Assembly (NCBI RefSeq): GCF_004664715.2
Contig: NC_051069.1
Coordinates: 72,128,647 to 72,192,646, forward strand
DNA from: Peromyscus leucopus
Taxonomy: Eukaryota > Chordata > Mammalia > Rodentia > Cricetidae
Direction of reading: 5' to 3'
Length of the DNA stretch: 64,000 nucleotides
Part shown: in pieces, positions 1 to 10,329 of the stretch
Numbering within the stretch: the first letter of the stretch is position 1
How the letters are laid out: each line of letters opens with the position of its first letter
The notes under the pieces: model-generated
Told to the model about the DNA's origin: nothing
What the model saw: only the letters and a program-made list of their open reading frames with translations
Database searches by the model: none
Translations under genes and position numbers: made by a program

Positions 1-257
1 CCATCCCTGGTGCTTGAGGGGCTTTTTGGAGCCCACTGCCTATGATGGGACACCTCATTCAGCCTTGAGGTAGGGGGAAGAGCTTGGACTTGCCTCTACT
101 GGATGTGCCTTCCCATGGAAAGCCTTGCCTTGTCGGTGGCGGGGGGGGGGGGGTAGGAGGTGGATTAGGGAGGGCTGGGGGGGTGGAAGAAGGGAAGAGG
201 GGGATCTTTGATTGGTGTATAAAATGAATGGAAAAAAATTTTCTTAATAAAAAAAAA
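1..257 (+). mobile_element. L1 3' UTR end with A tail
   Basis: G-rich LINE-1 3' UTR with a long G run near 140-153, ending in AATAAA (246-251) and an A stretch to 257. The layout matches 3' ends of young rodent L1 elements. It is cut by the left edge of the window, so neither ORF2 nor the 5' part is visible. Confidence 0.8.
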
Positions 258-258
258 G

Positions 259-419
259 AATGCTTGCTACTCTTTTAGAGGACCCTAATTCAGTTCCAGG
301 CATCTATGTCAGGAGGCTCAGAACTACCTCTAAGTCCAGCTCCAGGGACTTGATGCCCTCTTCTGGCCTCTGCAGGCACCTACATGCCTGTACACGACAC
401 ACAGACACACAGACACACA

Positions 420-453
<34 letters not shown>

Positions 454-492
454 TACATACACACACACCAAAATAAATATCTTTTTAATGTA
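259..492 (+). mobile_element. B2-family SINE
   Basis: tRNA-derived SINE body: the 'agaggaccc' region, the 'tccagggacttgatgccctcttctggcctctgc' block in degenerate form, then a CA-rich stretch and an 'aaaataaatat' tail. The first ~30 bases including box A are missing or diverged. It lies directly behind the L1 tail. Confidence 0.8.
396..469 (+). repeat. (CA)n microsatellite in B2 tail
   Basis: CA/CAGACA repeat grown from the CA-rich 3' part of the B2 element. Confidence 0.95.
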
Positions 493-1164
493 AAAAGATA
501 GGAAAGAAAAGCAATCCCTGACTAAACCCTTTTATAACATATGAACTCTAAGTATAAAGATATGGACCAATTAAAAATAAAAGAATGAAAACACTCACTA
601 AAAGAAAGCTACTTTAGGTATGTTAATATCAGATAGACTTCAGAATATGAAAAGGTTCATTATATAATGATAGGGGGCCAGTTTACTAGGGAGGCATGGC
701 ATAATTGTATACTTAATAATCTCCAAATGCATAAACTCTAAAACAATAGTAGTGAAAGGAAAAATAAGTCTAACTATAATTATATTTAGATGTGTTGACA
801 TTCTTTCTCAGTAATTGATAGAATAATTAAATTGCATCAGTAAGAATATGAAAGAACTGAGCAGTGCTATCTATCAACTTGATAGTGTTATAAAGAACAC
901 TCTACTCCAAATAGCAGAACATATCCTTTTCAAGTGTACAGAGAAACATTTTAAGGTGGGCTGTATATAAAGCTTAAAACAAAACAAGCTCTTCAAGTTT
1001 AAAGAGCCGACATCATTCACAGTGTGATCTCTGACCACAGTGAAGTTGACCAACATTTCAGAAAGTATCTGCAAAAATCCTCAACTACTGGAACATAAAT
1101 GACCTGAATATTGGTTAAAAGACACAAACACCCTAAAGAGGAAGCCATGAAAAATTATAAATTT
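493..1164 (+). mobile_element. Ancient L1 ORF2 relic, part 1
   Basis: Degenerate LINE-1 ORF2 sequence in sense orientation. The stretch around 880-1085 follows the ORF2 region that reads through 'ttttcaagtgtacagagaaacatt', 'ttcaagtttaaagagccga' and 'gaccacagtgaagttgacc'. Stops and indels are frequent, so it cannot encode reverse transcriptase. It is the first of three blocks of one element split by later insertions. Confidence 0.7.
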
Positions 1165-1167
1165 TTA

Positions 1168-1321
1168 AAAAAAATTTTTGAGACAAGGTGTTATGTGTAG
1201 GCTTGGGTTAGCCTAGAACTCATTGTGTAGACCAGGCTGGACTCAAATTCAAAGAGATCTGCCTACCTCTGCCTCCCAAGTGCTGAGATTGAAAGTGTGC
1301 ACCACCATGCTCAGCCACTTT
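1168..1321 (-). mobile_element. B1 SINE
   Basis: Reverse-oriented B1: T-rich start, 'gagacaaggtgttatgtgtag', 'gaccaggctggactc', 'gcctcccaagtgctgagatt' and 'caccaccatgctcagcc'. It interrupts the old L1. Confidence 0.9.
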
Positions 1322-1800
1322 TTGTTTATTTATGTTTATACTTTCTTTTTGAGACCTCTGAACTTGAGTACTATATCTACATCACTCCCTGCTTTCCTTT
1401 CCCTTCCATTTCATGGTTTCTTCTTTAATTTTTCTATCTCTATACATAAATACACACACATCCATACATATCTGTACATACGTGTGTGTATATTGTATGT
1501 GTGCACTGTGCATATACACACACATATATATGTATATATAAACATACATATATTCTGAATCCATTTAGTGTTGCTTGTATGTACATGTGTTCAGGGCTAA
1601 CCTTTTGGGATCAGACATCCTACATGGGAGCTTGTGTCTTGGGGAACTCAAGTTCCCTCTCTTAGGAGCTGTTATCCACCTGCAGCTCTCTTCATCTAGG
1701 GTGGGGCCATGTGAAATTTCCCCTGTCCATGTTGGCATGTCAACTGACATCATTATGCCTATTTATTATCATTGTAAGAAGGCTAGCATTACTCTTTAAC
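1322..1800 (-). mobile_element. Lx-type L1 3' region fragment
   Basis: Reverse-oriented rodent L1 3' region. It is recognised by the block starting 'ccatttagtgttgcttgtat', then 'tcagggctaacc', 'ctgcagctctcttcat' and 'catgttggcatgtcaactg'. A TA/CA microsatellite sits inside it. It was probably inserted into the older L1. Subfamily not resolved. Confidence 0.6.
1442..1556. repeat. TA/CA-rich simple repeat
   Basis: Alternating purine-pyrimidine tract of CA, TG and TATA units. Accidental short ORFs on both strands come from it. Confidence 0.9.
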
Positions 1801-3148
1801 CAAACAAAAGGGACTCTTGCAAGCAGTATTCCACAAGAATATAGGTGCAAAAATCATATCAGAGGTTCTAATTCACACCACAATGCAACAAAATGAATAG
1901 AAGACTACAGATTATATGGGAAAATGTTGTCTTGTGTTGTTTACAGATTATACAGTAGTATATTTAACAAACCCAATGGAATCTATACATAAGCTACAGA
2001 GATTAATCCATGAATTTAGCAAGGTTATAGGCTAAAGTGTCAGCATAAAATGTTATCTAATCTCTGTATATTAATAGTGAATAATTTATAATGTTTTTTT
2101 GCAATAGATGTTAAGGTATACACTATCTTTAAATAATCTGTAGGTGCAGTGTATATCTACTCAAAATCCAGCAAATCTCTCTGGTGGAAATTGATAAAAA
2201 AAATTATTTAGAAATTAAAAGAATGTGAAATGCCTAAAACAATCTTGAAATAAAAGAGCAGAAGAGAAGATTTATACATTTATATTTCAAATAACCAACT
2301 GTAGAGATGAATGAAGCAGAGGGGATGAAGAAATAGACAACTATGTAGTCACTTAATTTTGAACAGAAGAGTCAGAGTGATTCAATAGGGAGAAGGGGGA
2401 GGAAATTCAAAGGGGATAGCCATTAAAGCACACTAGAACTCTAAGATATCCATGAGCATGAATTTTGTCATTATTTCACACCACATACAAAAATTAATTC
2501 AAATTTGACCACATATCTAGGTATAAAGATTAAGATGATAGATCTTCTAAATGAAAACAATAACAAAAAAAAAAATCAAAAACAAAAGAACCACCCAGGA
2601 AAATGTCAGTGACCTTAGAAGCTACAATTATAAAGAAAATAAAAAGCTAATTTGGATTCTAGCCAATCAAAACTGTTCTTCAAAAGTCAGTTAAGCAAAT
2701 AAAAAGACAACACATAAACTGGAAGATAATATTTGCAAAACACATTATCATACAAGACTTAGATCTAGAATATATGCAGATTTCTTTCCACTCAGTAATA
2801 ATAAGACAAAAAATATAATTAGAATTCAAGCCAAGGGTTAAACAAATGCTTCACTAAGGAGGAAATGCAGTAGGCAAATAAGCTTATAAAAATGTCTCAC
2901 ATCATTAGTTATCAAGGAAATGTGAGTTTAATTCACACACACCTGCTAGGCTGGCTCAGCTTTGAGATTGCCAAATGCTGGTGAGGATGTGCCTCTGAAC
3001 TCAGAGACTGCTGGAGAGAATTTAGGCAGTGTAGAATTTGGGAAAAAAATTTCAATTTCTTATAAACATTAAACACACATTTTCCATATGATTCCATAGT
3101 TATTTAACTAAGAGAAGGGAGCATATGCCAAAATAAGAAGAAAAACAG
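1801..3148 (+). mobile_element. Ancient L1 ORF2 relic, part 2
   Basis: Continues the 493-1164 element. Near 2000 it parallels the ORF2 stretch reading 'gaatttagcaaggttatagg'. At 2450-2560 it follows 'caccacatacaaaaattaattc…', and near 2900-3000 the 'atcattagttatcaagg…aaatgctggtgaggatgtg' region close to the end of ORF2. Heavily mutated, with no long reading frame. Confidence 0.8.
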
Positions 3149-3341
3149 CACCAGGCAGTGGTGGTGCACGCCTTTAATCCCAGCACTCGGGAGGCAGAAG
3201 CAGGCGGATCTCTGAGTTCGAAGCCAACCTGGTCTGCAAAGCCAGTTCCAGACAGCCAAGGCTACACACAGAGAAATCCTATCTTAAAAATCCCCAAACC
3301 AAACCAAACAAACAAACAAACAAAAACCCCAAAACAGCACT
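3149..3341 (+). mobile_element. B1 SINE
   Basis: Sense B1: 'ggcagtggtggtgcacgcc', 'cccagcactcgggaggcag', 'aacctggtctgcaaagcc', 'cacagagaaatcc', then an A-rich CAAA tail. Inserted in the ORF2 relic. Confidence 0.93.
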
Positions 3342-3660
3342 CAATATGTATGTTCATGATGACTTATACAAGAATGTTTACGCAACTTTTCTCAGAATAG
3401 ACTCAGGTCGGAAACATTCAAAACACCATCAACCTGTGAATAAATTAGCAAGTTATGGTATGTCCACATTATGGACTACTATCCAACAGCAAAGAAGGAA
3501 TTACCTATGCACATAATACCAGATGCCATAAAGAATCGTATTTAGTGAAAGAAATCGTATGCAAGAGCTGTGTATTGTGCTATTCTGTTGTATGAAACTC
3601 CAGAAAAGGCCAAACCACAAGGTTAACAAACTAGTCAAGGTTTTCAAGAGAGAAGGGGCG
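3342..3660 (+). mobile_element. Ancient L1 relic, part 3
   Basis: Resumes the L1 after the B1: degenerate 'acaccatcaacctgtgaataaa…tatggtatgtccacatt', then the typical old-L1 3' motif 'tatgaaactccagaaaaggc'. This points to an ancient (L1M-type) element, the oldest layer in this part of the window. Confidence 0.75.
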
Positions 3661-3878
3661 GGGGATTAACAGAGTCACAATGCAGAACTTCCATCATCAT
3701 CACGCTTCCTCCCTTTGGAGTTAAGCCTGCCCCTTCTTTAGAGACCTTCTTCCTGCTGTCAACCTTAAGCAAGGAGACTAGCTAGCTACTTTGAAGCTGG
3801 GGACAGAATGGTGGAGCAGGTGGTTTCGGAGGAAGGCTAAGGTGGGAAAACATGAGGAGTGAAACATTGGTGAGTGTT

Positions 3879-3892
3879 TCAAAGTTGTTCTA
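3879..3892. repeat. Target-site duplication, left copy
   Basis: 14-bp 'tcaaagttgttcta', repeated exactly at 4123-4136, bracketing the 7SK-derived insert. Confidence 0.9.
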
Positions 3893-4126
3893 GGATGTGA
3901 GGGCGATCTGGCTGCAACATCTGTCACCCCATTGATCGCCAGGGTTGATTCCGCTGATCTGGCTGGCTAGGCGGGTGTCCCCTTCCTCCCTCACCGCTCC
4001 ATGTGCGTCCCTCCCGAAGCTGCGCTCGCTCAGTTGAAGAGGACGACCTTCCCGAATAGAGGAGGACCGGTCAAGGGTATACGAGTAGCTGCGCTCCCCT
4101 GCTAGAACCTCCAAACAAGCTCTCAA
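3893..4126 (+). pseudogene. 7SK snRNA retropseudogene, 3'-truncated
   Basis: The sequence is a copy of 7SK, the RNA polymerase III transcript that holds P-TEFb inactive together with HEXIM and LARP7. It begins exactly at 7SK nucleotide 1 (ggatgtgagggcgatctggc) and runs to about nucleotide 240 (…caaacaagctctcaa), out of roughly 330. The 5' hairpin with its GATC motifs is still readable. Visible damage includes a CpG loss (cgac to caac), a rearranged 'gctgcgctcgctcagttgaag' stretch, one missing C in the C run, and loss of 7 nt in the 'ggtcttcggtc' loop between short direct repeats. The last quarter, with the 3' hairpin and U tail, is absent, as is any A tail. Perfect 14-bp duplications flank it. 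The 7SK promoter is external and would not have been copied, so I expect no RNA from it. Confidence 0.96.
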
Positions 4127-4136
4127 AGTTGTTCTA
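4123..4136. repeat. Target-site duplication, right copy
   Basis: Second copy of the 14-bp duplication. Its first four bases (tcaa) are also 7SK sequence, so the 3' junction has microhomology. Confidence 0.9.
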
Positions 4137-4359
4137 GATTTAGCAACATTCTCTCACAGCACTTCTATTTCGTCTTTGAGATAGACAGCACTCTGGAAAC
4201 CACTTGTTTGAATATCAATTTTCTGGATAACCTGTAAACATTTGGCAGGCTGTCATCTCACTGCTGGGTCTTTGTAACATCTCAGAGGTGTTTGATACCT
4301 GGCTAAACATCCTCTCCCACTCTTAGAGCTGAGCAATGCGCAGTGCATTTTTTCAGACC
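4137..4359. other. Unclassified non-coding DNA
   Basis: No repeat, ORF or RNA gene recognised. Confidence 0.4.
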
Positions 4360-4675
4360 CTGCCTTTGACTGTTTCTTCTGCTTGGGATGCCAATTCCTT
4401 GACCAGCCTTACCCTCCAGTGTTACTTCAGCGAGTCAATTTTTACTTCCTTCCAGTTCCAACTGTAGCTTAAAGGTCGCCTGAAGAATACCTCCCTGCCT
4501 CTGGAGACTTGTGGGCCAAGCCTATACTTCCTGAATTCTTCTCTTACAGTTCTTGAAAATGATGTTGCCATATCTTTTTTTCCCTTCTTATTTAATTCTG
4601 ATTCTTCCCCCTTGCATAATAGGCAGCACTCAGCAGACCTTTAATCAACATTTGCTAAATGGATGATTTCTTTTC
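4360..4675 (+). mobile_element. L2 LINE relic
   Basis: Degenerate mammalian-wide L2 3' end. It has the 'gtttcttctgcttgggatgcc' block, a 'cagttccaactgtagcttaaaggtc' stretch, and near the end 'gcactcagcagacctttaatcaac'. The last piece matches the usual L2 terminus of 'gctcaataaatatttg' type. Ancient and non-coding. Confidence 0.6.
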
Positions 4676-4959
4676 CTACAAATCACATGATATATACAGG
4701 CAGCATTAACCTTACATAATTATTAGGTTTGAGAAGAGAATAAACCCCAAATCTCCTCCATGGAAACTAAAAACACGGCGAATCAACACTGACTAAGGTG
4801 GATGCCAAACCTCAAATCCTTGGAGAGACCTGTTATGGGGACTTCCAATGGCAGCTGAAATAAGGTATATAAATAGACCGTAATGCAACCCAATTTTCGT
4901 TAAGAAGTTCTTCAAAGATAATATAATAAATTCACGTGTACAATTCCTTTAGCATTAGA

Positions 4960-4974
4960 AGTTCATAACATTAG
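4960..4974. repeat. Possible target-site duplication, left
   Basis: 'agttcataacattag' resembles 'agttcactaaattag' at 5675-5689 (12 of 15 positions), bracketing the PLAC8-like retrocopy. Confidence 0.5.
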
Positions 4975-5674
4975 TAAGATTCAACTCCAGACCACAAGAC
5001 GCTTCCTGCTCCAAACCTTTTAAACTTCCAGGGCTTTTGAGACCACGCATCAAAGATGGCTCAGCACCAAGAGTCTTCGTGACGCAAGCTGGATTTGTTC
5101 GTGCTCCCCCAAATTCCAACTGGCAGATCAGCCTGTGTGATTGCTTCAGCGACTGAGGAGTCTGCCTCTGTGGGACGTTTTGCTTTACATGCCTTGGGTG
5201 TCAAGTGGCAGCTGACATGAATGAATGCTGTTTGTGTGGGACAACTGTGGCGATGAGGACTCTCTACAGAACCCCATTATGGCATTCCCGGATCTATTTG
5301 TGATGACTATATGGCCACCCTCTTCTGTCCCGGTAGCTCTCGTGCCAAATCAAGAGAGACATTAACTGGAGGAGAGCCATGAACGCTCTCTAAGGTACTG
5401 GATGGGGAGAGCTCTTGCTGAAGCCAATGAATACAGAACACGCCTCTTCAGCCCCAGTCTTTCGAAATCTTTCGCAACTGAGATGCGATGGATGACCAGA
5501 TAATTACAAGATGATGGCGTTTTAGAAATGCAACTTTTTGATTTATTTTAAATGGATGTTGCTTTTTGACTTGGCTTCTCCTTGTCCCCATATCATCAAA
5601 TATTCCAGCTTATACATTTTTTACACTTTAAACATAAAACCAAATAAAAGATTTTACTAAGAGGAAAACAAAAA
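4975..5674 (+). pseudogene. PLAC8 processed pseudogene
   Basis: Retrocopy of an mRNA for PLAC8 (onzin), a small cysteine-rich intracellular protein. The start codon is at 5056 and the family stop position at 5391-5393, giving about 338 bp, close to the ~112-115 codons expected. Reading with frame changes gives AGFVRAPPNSNWQ, CDCFSD, then CGTFCFTCLGCQVAAD, MNECCLCGT, VAMRTLYRT, YGIPGSICDDYMATL and the C-terminal CQIKRDINWRRAMNAL. The Cys-rich core and C-terminus are diagnostic. The frame is broken by a frameshift just after the start, TGA at 5154-5156 where a Cys codon is expected, a frameshift near 5270 and another near 5329. There are no introns. A 3' UTR follows with AATAAA at 5643-5648 and a decayed A-rich tail at 5658-5674. 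A degenerate 15-bp target duplication flanks it. Dead as a protein gene. Confidence 0.93.
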
Positions 5675-5689
5675 AGTTCACTAAATTAG
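5675..5689. repeat. Possible target-site duplication, right
   Basis: Right partner of 4960-4974, directly after the decayed A tail. Confidence 0.5.
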
Positions 5690-5920
5690 CTTGATAATTA
5701 GATGGGAAGTCATGAAAAGATTATGTTAAGTAAATTTTCATGTGGTCTAATCCAGCCTTCCTGTGAGGCAAGTACCAGTGTTAATTCAACTGATTTTTCT
5801 TTTAAAGTACAGTTATCTACTTACTTTCAGAAATTAGAATTAAAATGTGATTAGTGGAAATCTTCTAACCACAACAAACAAAACAAAAGAGTCCTGTTGG
5901 CATGTAAGTCATGTATTGTG

Positions 5921-5922
<2 letters not shown>

Positions 5923-5963
<41 letters not shown>
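5923..5963 (+). repeat. (TG)n microsatellite
   Basis: About 20 uninterrupted TG units. Confidence 0.97.
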
Positions 5964-5967
<4 letters not shown>

Positions 5968-6169
5968 TGCTACGTATTGCTCCAGGAGAAGCTGGAGGAC
6001 ATGCAGGTGAGTGCAGACACTCCTACTTCTGTAACGTTCATCAAATGCTGGAGAGGGGCGGAGAATGCAGAATCGGGCCTAAGATCAGTGTGTCCAGCCC
6101 TTGACAATAACAATGAGATTTGAAAACAGAAAATGTCACTGATGGAAGTTCAACATCTCAACAGTTCAG

Positions 6170-6186
6170 TTTTTTTTTTTTTTTTT
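6170..6186 (+). repeat. Poly(T) tract
   Basis: 17 T. The sequence to its right is A-rich, but no SINE body is recognisable. Confidence 0.9.
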
Positions 6187-6428
6187 AATACAGGCGCAAT
6201 TCAGGAGTAAAAAGAAAACAGTAGCATCAAAAAACAAAAGAGCAATAACACTAAAACCAAACCAAAGCAACATGAACCAAACAGCAACAAAACACATCTC
6301 CTCTTGCCTGGTTAAATCCTTAGCGCCGTGATCACAACAGAAAACAATAAATAGGTATAAACCCAGTGAACTTAGAAATCTCTCAATTTAAATAAAGTGT
6401 GGTGATCAATCTTGATTTCAATTTAATT

Positions 6429-6460
6429 GGATTAAGAAACCCCAGGATTAAGAAACCCCA
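6429..6460 (+). repeat. 16-bp perfect tandem duplication
   Basis: The unit 'ggattaagaaacccca' occurs twice without a mismatch. Confidence 0.95.
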
Positions 6461-7670
6461 AGGAGATTAGAAAACATACAAGATGCCTTCTTATAGATAC
6501 CTGAAGATCATTTAGGTTGAAATACTAAGGCATACGAAATGTGGGAAAGCCCATGGGCAAATGTTCAAGAACTCTCTATGGTTTGAGGGTCTTATTTTGC
6601 TATCGATGGAAATGAGTAGGAGAGAATCAGAGGGCTTGGTTCTATGTCTTAACTGTAATAGTTGGATCACTCACAGACAGATGCGAATTTTCTCCAAGTA
6701 TAAAATAAGGCCTGCCTACGTGAAGCTGGAAACTACCTCCAGGAACATCAGGGCATGCAGGATAGTGGTCAGATAATCTTTACTTTTTCCTTCATTTCAT
6801 GAGACTCAGTGAAGAGCCTTCTTGGAAACTGCCTGGCCAGCTAGAACATGTCACATCAGCTGGAAGACCTTACCGTAATTCCCTTCCTGTCTCATCAGCC
6901 TTCCCTAAAATCTAGAGCTCAAGAAACTGTCGTGTGCCTATGTAAATTCTACCTTGCTATTATTTCCTGATTGCACTGTTCATTTAGTCAACCAAACATG
7001 GGAATCTAGCTAACGCAAGGGATATATTGCTTATTGTTACTGTCCTCATAGAATTCATGTATCATCTACTGTGAAAAACATACAGAAATCAATAAGCTAA
7101 ATGTAGGATTGAACATTATAGCAAGGTAGAGAAAACAGAGAAAGTGTGTGAAGAGAGTTTTACTATGTATGAGTTTCAGGGTAAGTCTGTTGGGGTGTTA
7201 TATGTAAGATGCTACCTAAAGAATGATGTATGTGAGTGTTCCAGAAGAGAGACACCTGCAAAACTCTGGTATGAGAGAAAAGCTAGGAACATGGGAGACT
7301 CTGAGTGAAGTCACAGGATGATCCTGGCCAGGGTTGGAGAAGTAGAGGAACAATCATTCAGGGCTGTATCAAACAAAGTGACTAGTCTGGAGCTTGTTCA
7401 CTAGCATAGGAACCACTGAAGGCTTTCCAACAGAAAGTATAGTTGTTTTGTATACTGAAAAGAAGACAGGAAGCATGGTTAAACATGGAGACACATAGGG
7501 TCTGTTTGCTGCCATGAAGCTAAGCTGTAATTGTGAAAAGAAAGTAGGTACTATCACTGAGGGCCTGGCCTGGGGACAGGAAAGTTACCCAATCCATGAA
7601 TGAATGACTACATGCATACATTTCATGGTATGACATAGCCCTCTACATTGGTAACATTTATAATAACAAC

Positions 7671-7805
7671 TAATGAGGTACAGACTGTAAATCTAGCACT
7701 CATGACTGTGAGACAGGAGAGCTGTGAATTTGTGTACTATCTGGGGTACATAGCAAAGTCTAAGACAGTCTTAGACTCTGACTAAGGTTGTCTTAACAAA
7801 AAACG
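7671..7805 (+). mobile_element. Degenerate B1/B4-related SINE
   Basis: Very diverged 'ctgtaaatctagcactcatgac…gagacaggag', then 'ctatctggggtacatagca' and a terminal A run. The order of blocks fits an old B1- or B4-like element. Confidence 0.4.
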
Positions 7806-8483
7806 CTGCAGGAAAGAGAAGGACATCAGAAGACATTATGTCAAGACAATGTGTTTAACGTTCTATAGCTAGAATAAATTCAATATGAAAAGTACATTCA
7901 GGCAGGCAAAGAAGACAAGAGCAGAAAGAAGAGAGAGGACAGCTTCCCCCGCCCGCCGATGATACTGTTTCCTCCAACTCATCCCTCTGTGAATGTCTTC
8001 GGCTGATGTAAGGAACCTATTCTTGACTACAGGAAACATATGTTGTTTCTAAATGCTATGCCCTTACAAACAACTTACATTTTTTCCTTTTTTAAAGGAT
8101 ATTCATACTTGATCTTTATAAAAAGTACCATCATCATCAGAAATAATCCAAGTAGGAGTATGATCTTTTGGATGTTTGCTGGAATTAGTAAAGTATCTCA
8201 CCTTTCTTGTTCACCAAAGCATGAAATGCCTCTGGCTATGCATGTGCAATGTGATCTGAATTTTCCCTCTGTGACCACACCATCCCAAGCAGTGGGTCAT
8301 CTGATTCAGCAATTACTCAATTTGCATATGGATGTCCTTTATCAGTAACATGTTTCATGCTGCATTTTCCATTCTTGTTTTAGGTGTGTTGACCTAGTTC
8401 AGATCATAAAAACAGAGCTCAAATCGCTTCTTAATACATTACTGACGAATCATTTGCATATTGTTTCTATTTAACTTGCTATA

Positions 8484-8484
<1 letters not shown>

Positions 8485-8532
<48 letters not shown>
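8485..8532 (+). repeat. (AAT)n microsatellite
   Basis: About 16 AAT units. Confidence 0.97.
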
Positions 8533-8881
8533 TAATGCCTTTGGGGGTCACTTGGAACTGAACTTTTCTGTTTCCAGCTCTTTTGTAGGACAAGTTTCAT
8601 GTGGTCCAAATTATACGGAAGGAAGATGAGGTTCTCAGGCTCTGTGATACTTACAGCTCAGCAATGTATAAAAGAGGGGAAAGAACTGCCTGGGGCCTTG
8701 CAGGTCCAGAGACCTTTTCAACAAGCATATGTTGATGCTCAAAAGCTGGCCAGTCTTATCTTCAGAATCAAGAATCCTGATCATAACTTGGCAAAAACAC
8801 TTAGAAATGTGGACCCTATAAAGCAAAATTCTCCAGTCATAAGAAATCTTAAAGCTTTTATTTTTAAAAGGCAACTAATCA

Positions 8882-8938
8882 AATATATATATACTATATA
8901 TACATACATATACATATACATATTTATATATATATTTA
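8882..8938. repeat. TA-rich simple repeat
   Basis: TATATA/TACATA tract. Confidence 0.9.
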
Positions 8939-9089
8939 AGCCTCATTTTCAAGACAGTTGTTTTGTTTGATGTACACAAACTTACATGGTTGGGACAGCC
9001 AGTGTTTTGCCTCAGTGCTCAAATTGAGAAACTGAAACTCATGGAGGCTTCTCAAACAATAAAAAATGAAACTGCCATGTCAAATGTCC

Positions 9090-9965
9090 AATGACAGTTT
9101 GCACATTTCCTAAAACTAAAAATCTAAATCCATATGGAAAACCAAAATCCAAAGGGAATTACAAGTAAAACCACAAAATCAAAATAGCCAAATAGCTAGA
9201 GCAATCTTTAGCTAAAAGAACCAAGTAGGAGAGACACGAAACCTGATGACTATTGGTTTAACTCTGTTGACATCATTGATAGCCTGCTCAGGCTGGGCAT
9301 TCAATCCTCAGCAGTGGGCAAAAGTATTTATAGATACAGATTATATAGATGCAAATCTATACATGGAAATATACATATATACACATACATAGTGGAACTC
9401 TAGTAATAAAGGGAGCAGGGTATTAGCATAAAAACAGCCGTATGAGGCAATGGAGCAGAATTTGGGTCTTAGAGAAAATCCTCTCATTCAAAGCCAGGAG
9501 ATTTTTGAGGAAGATACCAAGAACACGTACTGAAAGAAAGAGCAGCCCCTTCAGCAAACAGCACTGAAAAACTTGGGTTTCCGTAAGAATGAAATCAGAC
9601 CCCTCTCCCTCCCTGCAAAGACCAACTAAGAATAGATGAGACTTAAACATATGATCCAAATTATGAAACAGCTAGAAGAGAACACAGGAAAAAAGCTGCA
9701 GGACACTGAAATGGTATATTTTTTTTATTTTGATAAAACCTCAAAAAGTGCTGCGAACAAAAACAAAAATAGACAATTAGGATGAAGTCAAACTGAAAAA
9801 AAAAATTTCTAGGTAGCAAGAGAGACAATGAAGAGAACAAAGAGCAACCTACCAGATAAGTGAAGATATTTGCACACTGTTCATTTGAGAAGAGCTAATA
9901 TCTGTGAGCATTGAAAACAACTCAATAGTGTCCCCCCAAATTAGACTTCAAAATGGCGAGCAGAC
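9090..9965 (+). mobile_element. Ancient L1 ORF2 relic, part 1
   Basis: Sense ORF2 remains: 'aaaatagccaaatagctagagcaatc' type block, then 'gtattagcataaaaacagcc', and near 9880-9940 the 'gaagatatttgcacac…aaaacaactcaatag' region. Many stops and indels. It continues after the LTR at 10335. Confidence 0.8.
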
Positions 9966-10329
9966 TGTCCTAGTCATATGTCTATTGCCGTGAAGAGACA
10001 CTATGGCCACGGCAACTCTTATAAAAGAAAACATTTAATTGGAGGTTCACTTACAGTTTCAGAGGTTTAGTCCATTATCATCATGGTGGAGAGCGTGGCA
10101 GCAGGCGGGCAGGAGCTGGAGTGGTACCTGAGAGCTACATCCTGATCCACAGGCAGACAGGGAGAGACTGGACCTGGCAAGGACTCTTGAAACCTCAAAG
10201 GCCACCCCCAGTGACATATATCCTCCAACAAGGCCACACCCCCTAATCCTTTTCAAATAGTGTCATTCCCTAATGACTAAGCATTCAAATATGTGAGCCT
10301 ATGGGGAAATTTTTATTCAAACCACCACA
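9966..10329 (-). mobile_element. MaLR-type (ORR1-like) solo LTR
   Basis: 364 bp beginning TG and ending CA, lying exactly between two parts of an old L1. Left and right flanking 5-mers are cagac and aagac, a 5-bp duplication with one mismatch, as expected for ERVL/MaLR integration. On the minus strand it starts 'tgtggtggtttgaata' and later carries 'caattaaatgttttc' before its end. This recalls the MST/ORR1 LTR layout, with a poly(A)-like ATTAAA near the 3' end. Confidence 0.8.

Larger units (their letters stand above)
5690..7670. other. Unclassified non-coding DNA
   Basis: Apart from the short repeats listed separately I recognise nothing. Open frames are short and come from the TG repeat or chance. 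There is no splice-bounded coding signal I would defend. Confidence 0.5.
7806..9089. other. Unclassified non-coding DNA
   Basis: Contains an AAT microsatellite and a TA-rich tract (listed). A 123-codon frame at 8599-8970 ends in TA-repeat translation and has no recognisable domain, so I do not call it a gene. Confidence 0.5.

Noticed and set aside
3890..4126. 78-codon minus-strand ORF
   Set aside because: It is the antisense of the 7SK pseudogene.
8599..8970. 123-codon plus-strand ORF
   Set aside because: The C-terminal third is translated TA repeat and the rest has no recognisable domain, splice sites or conserved motif.
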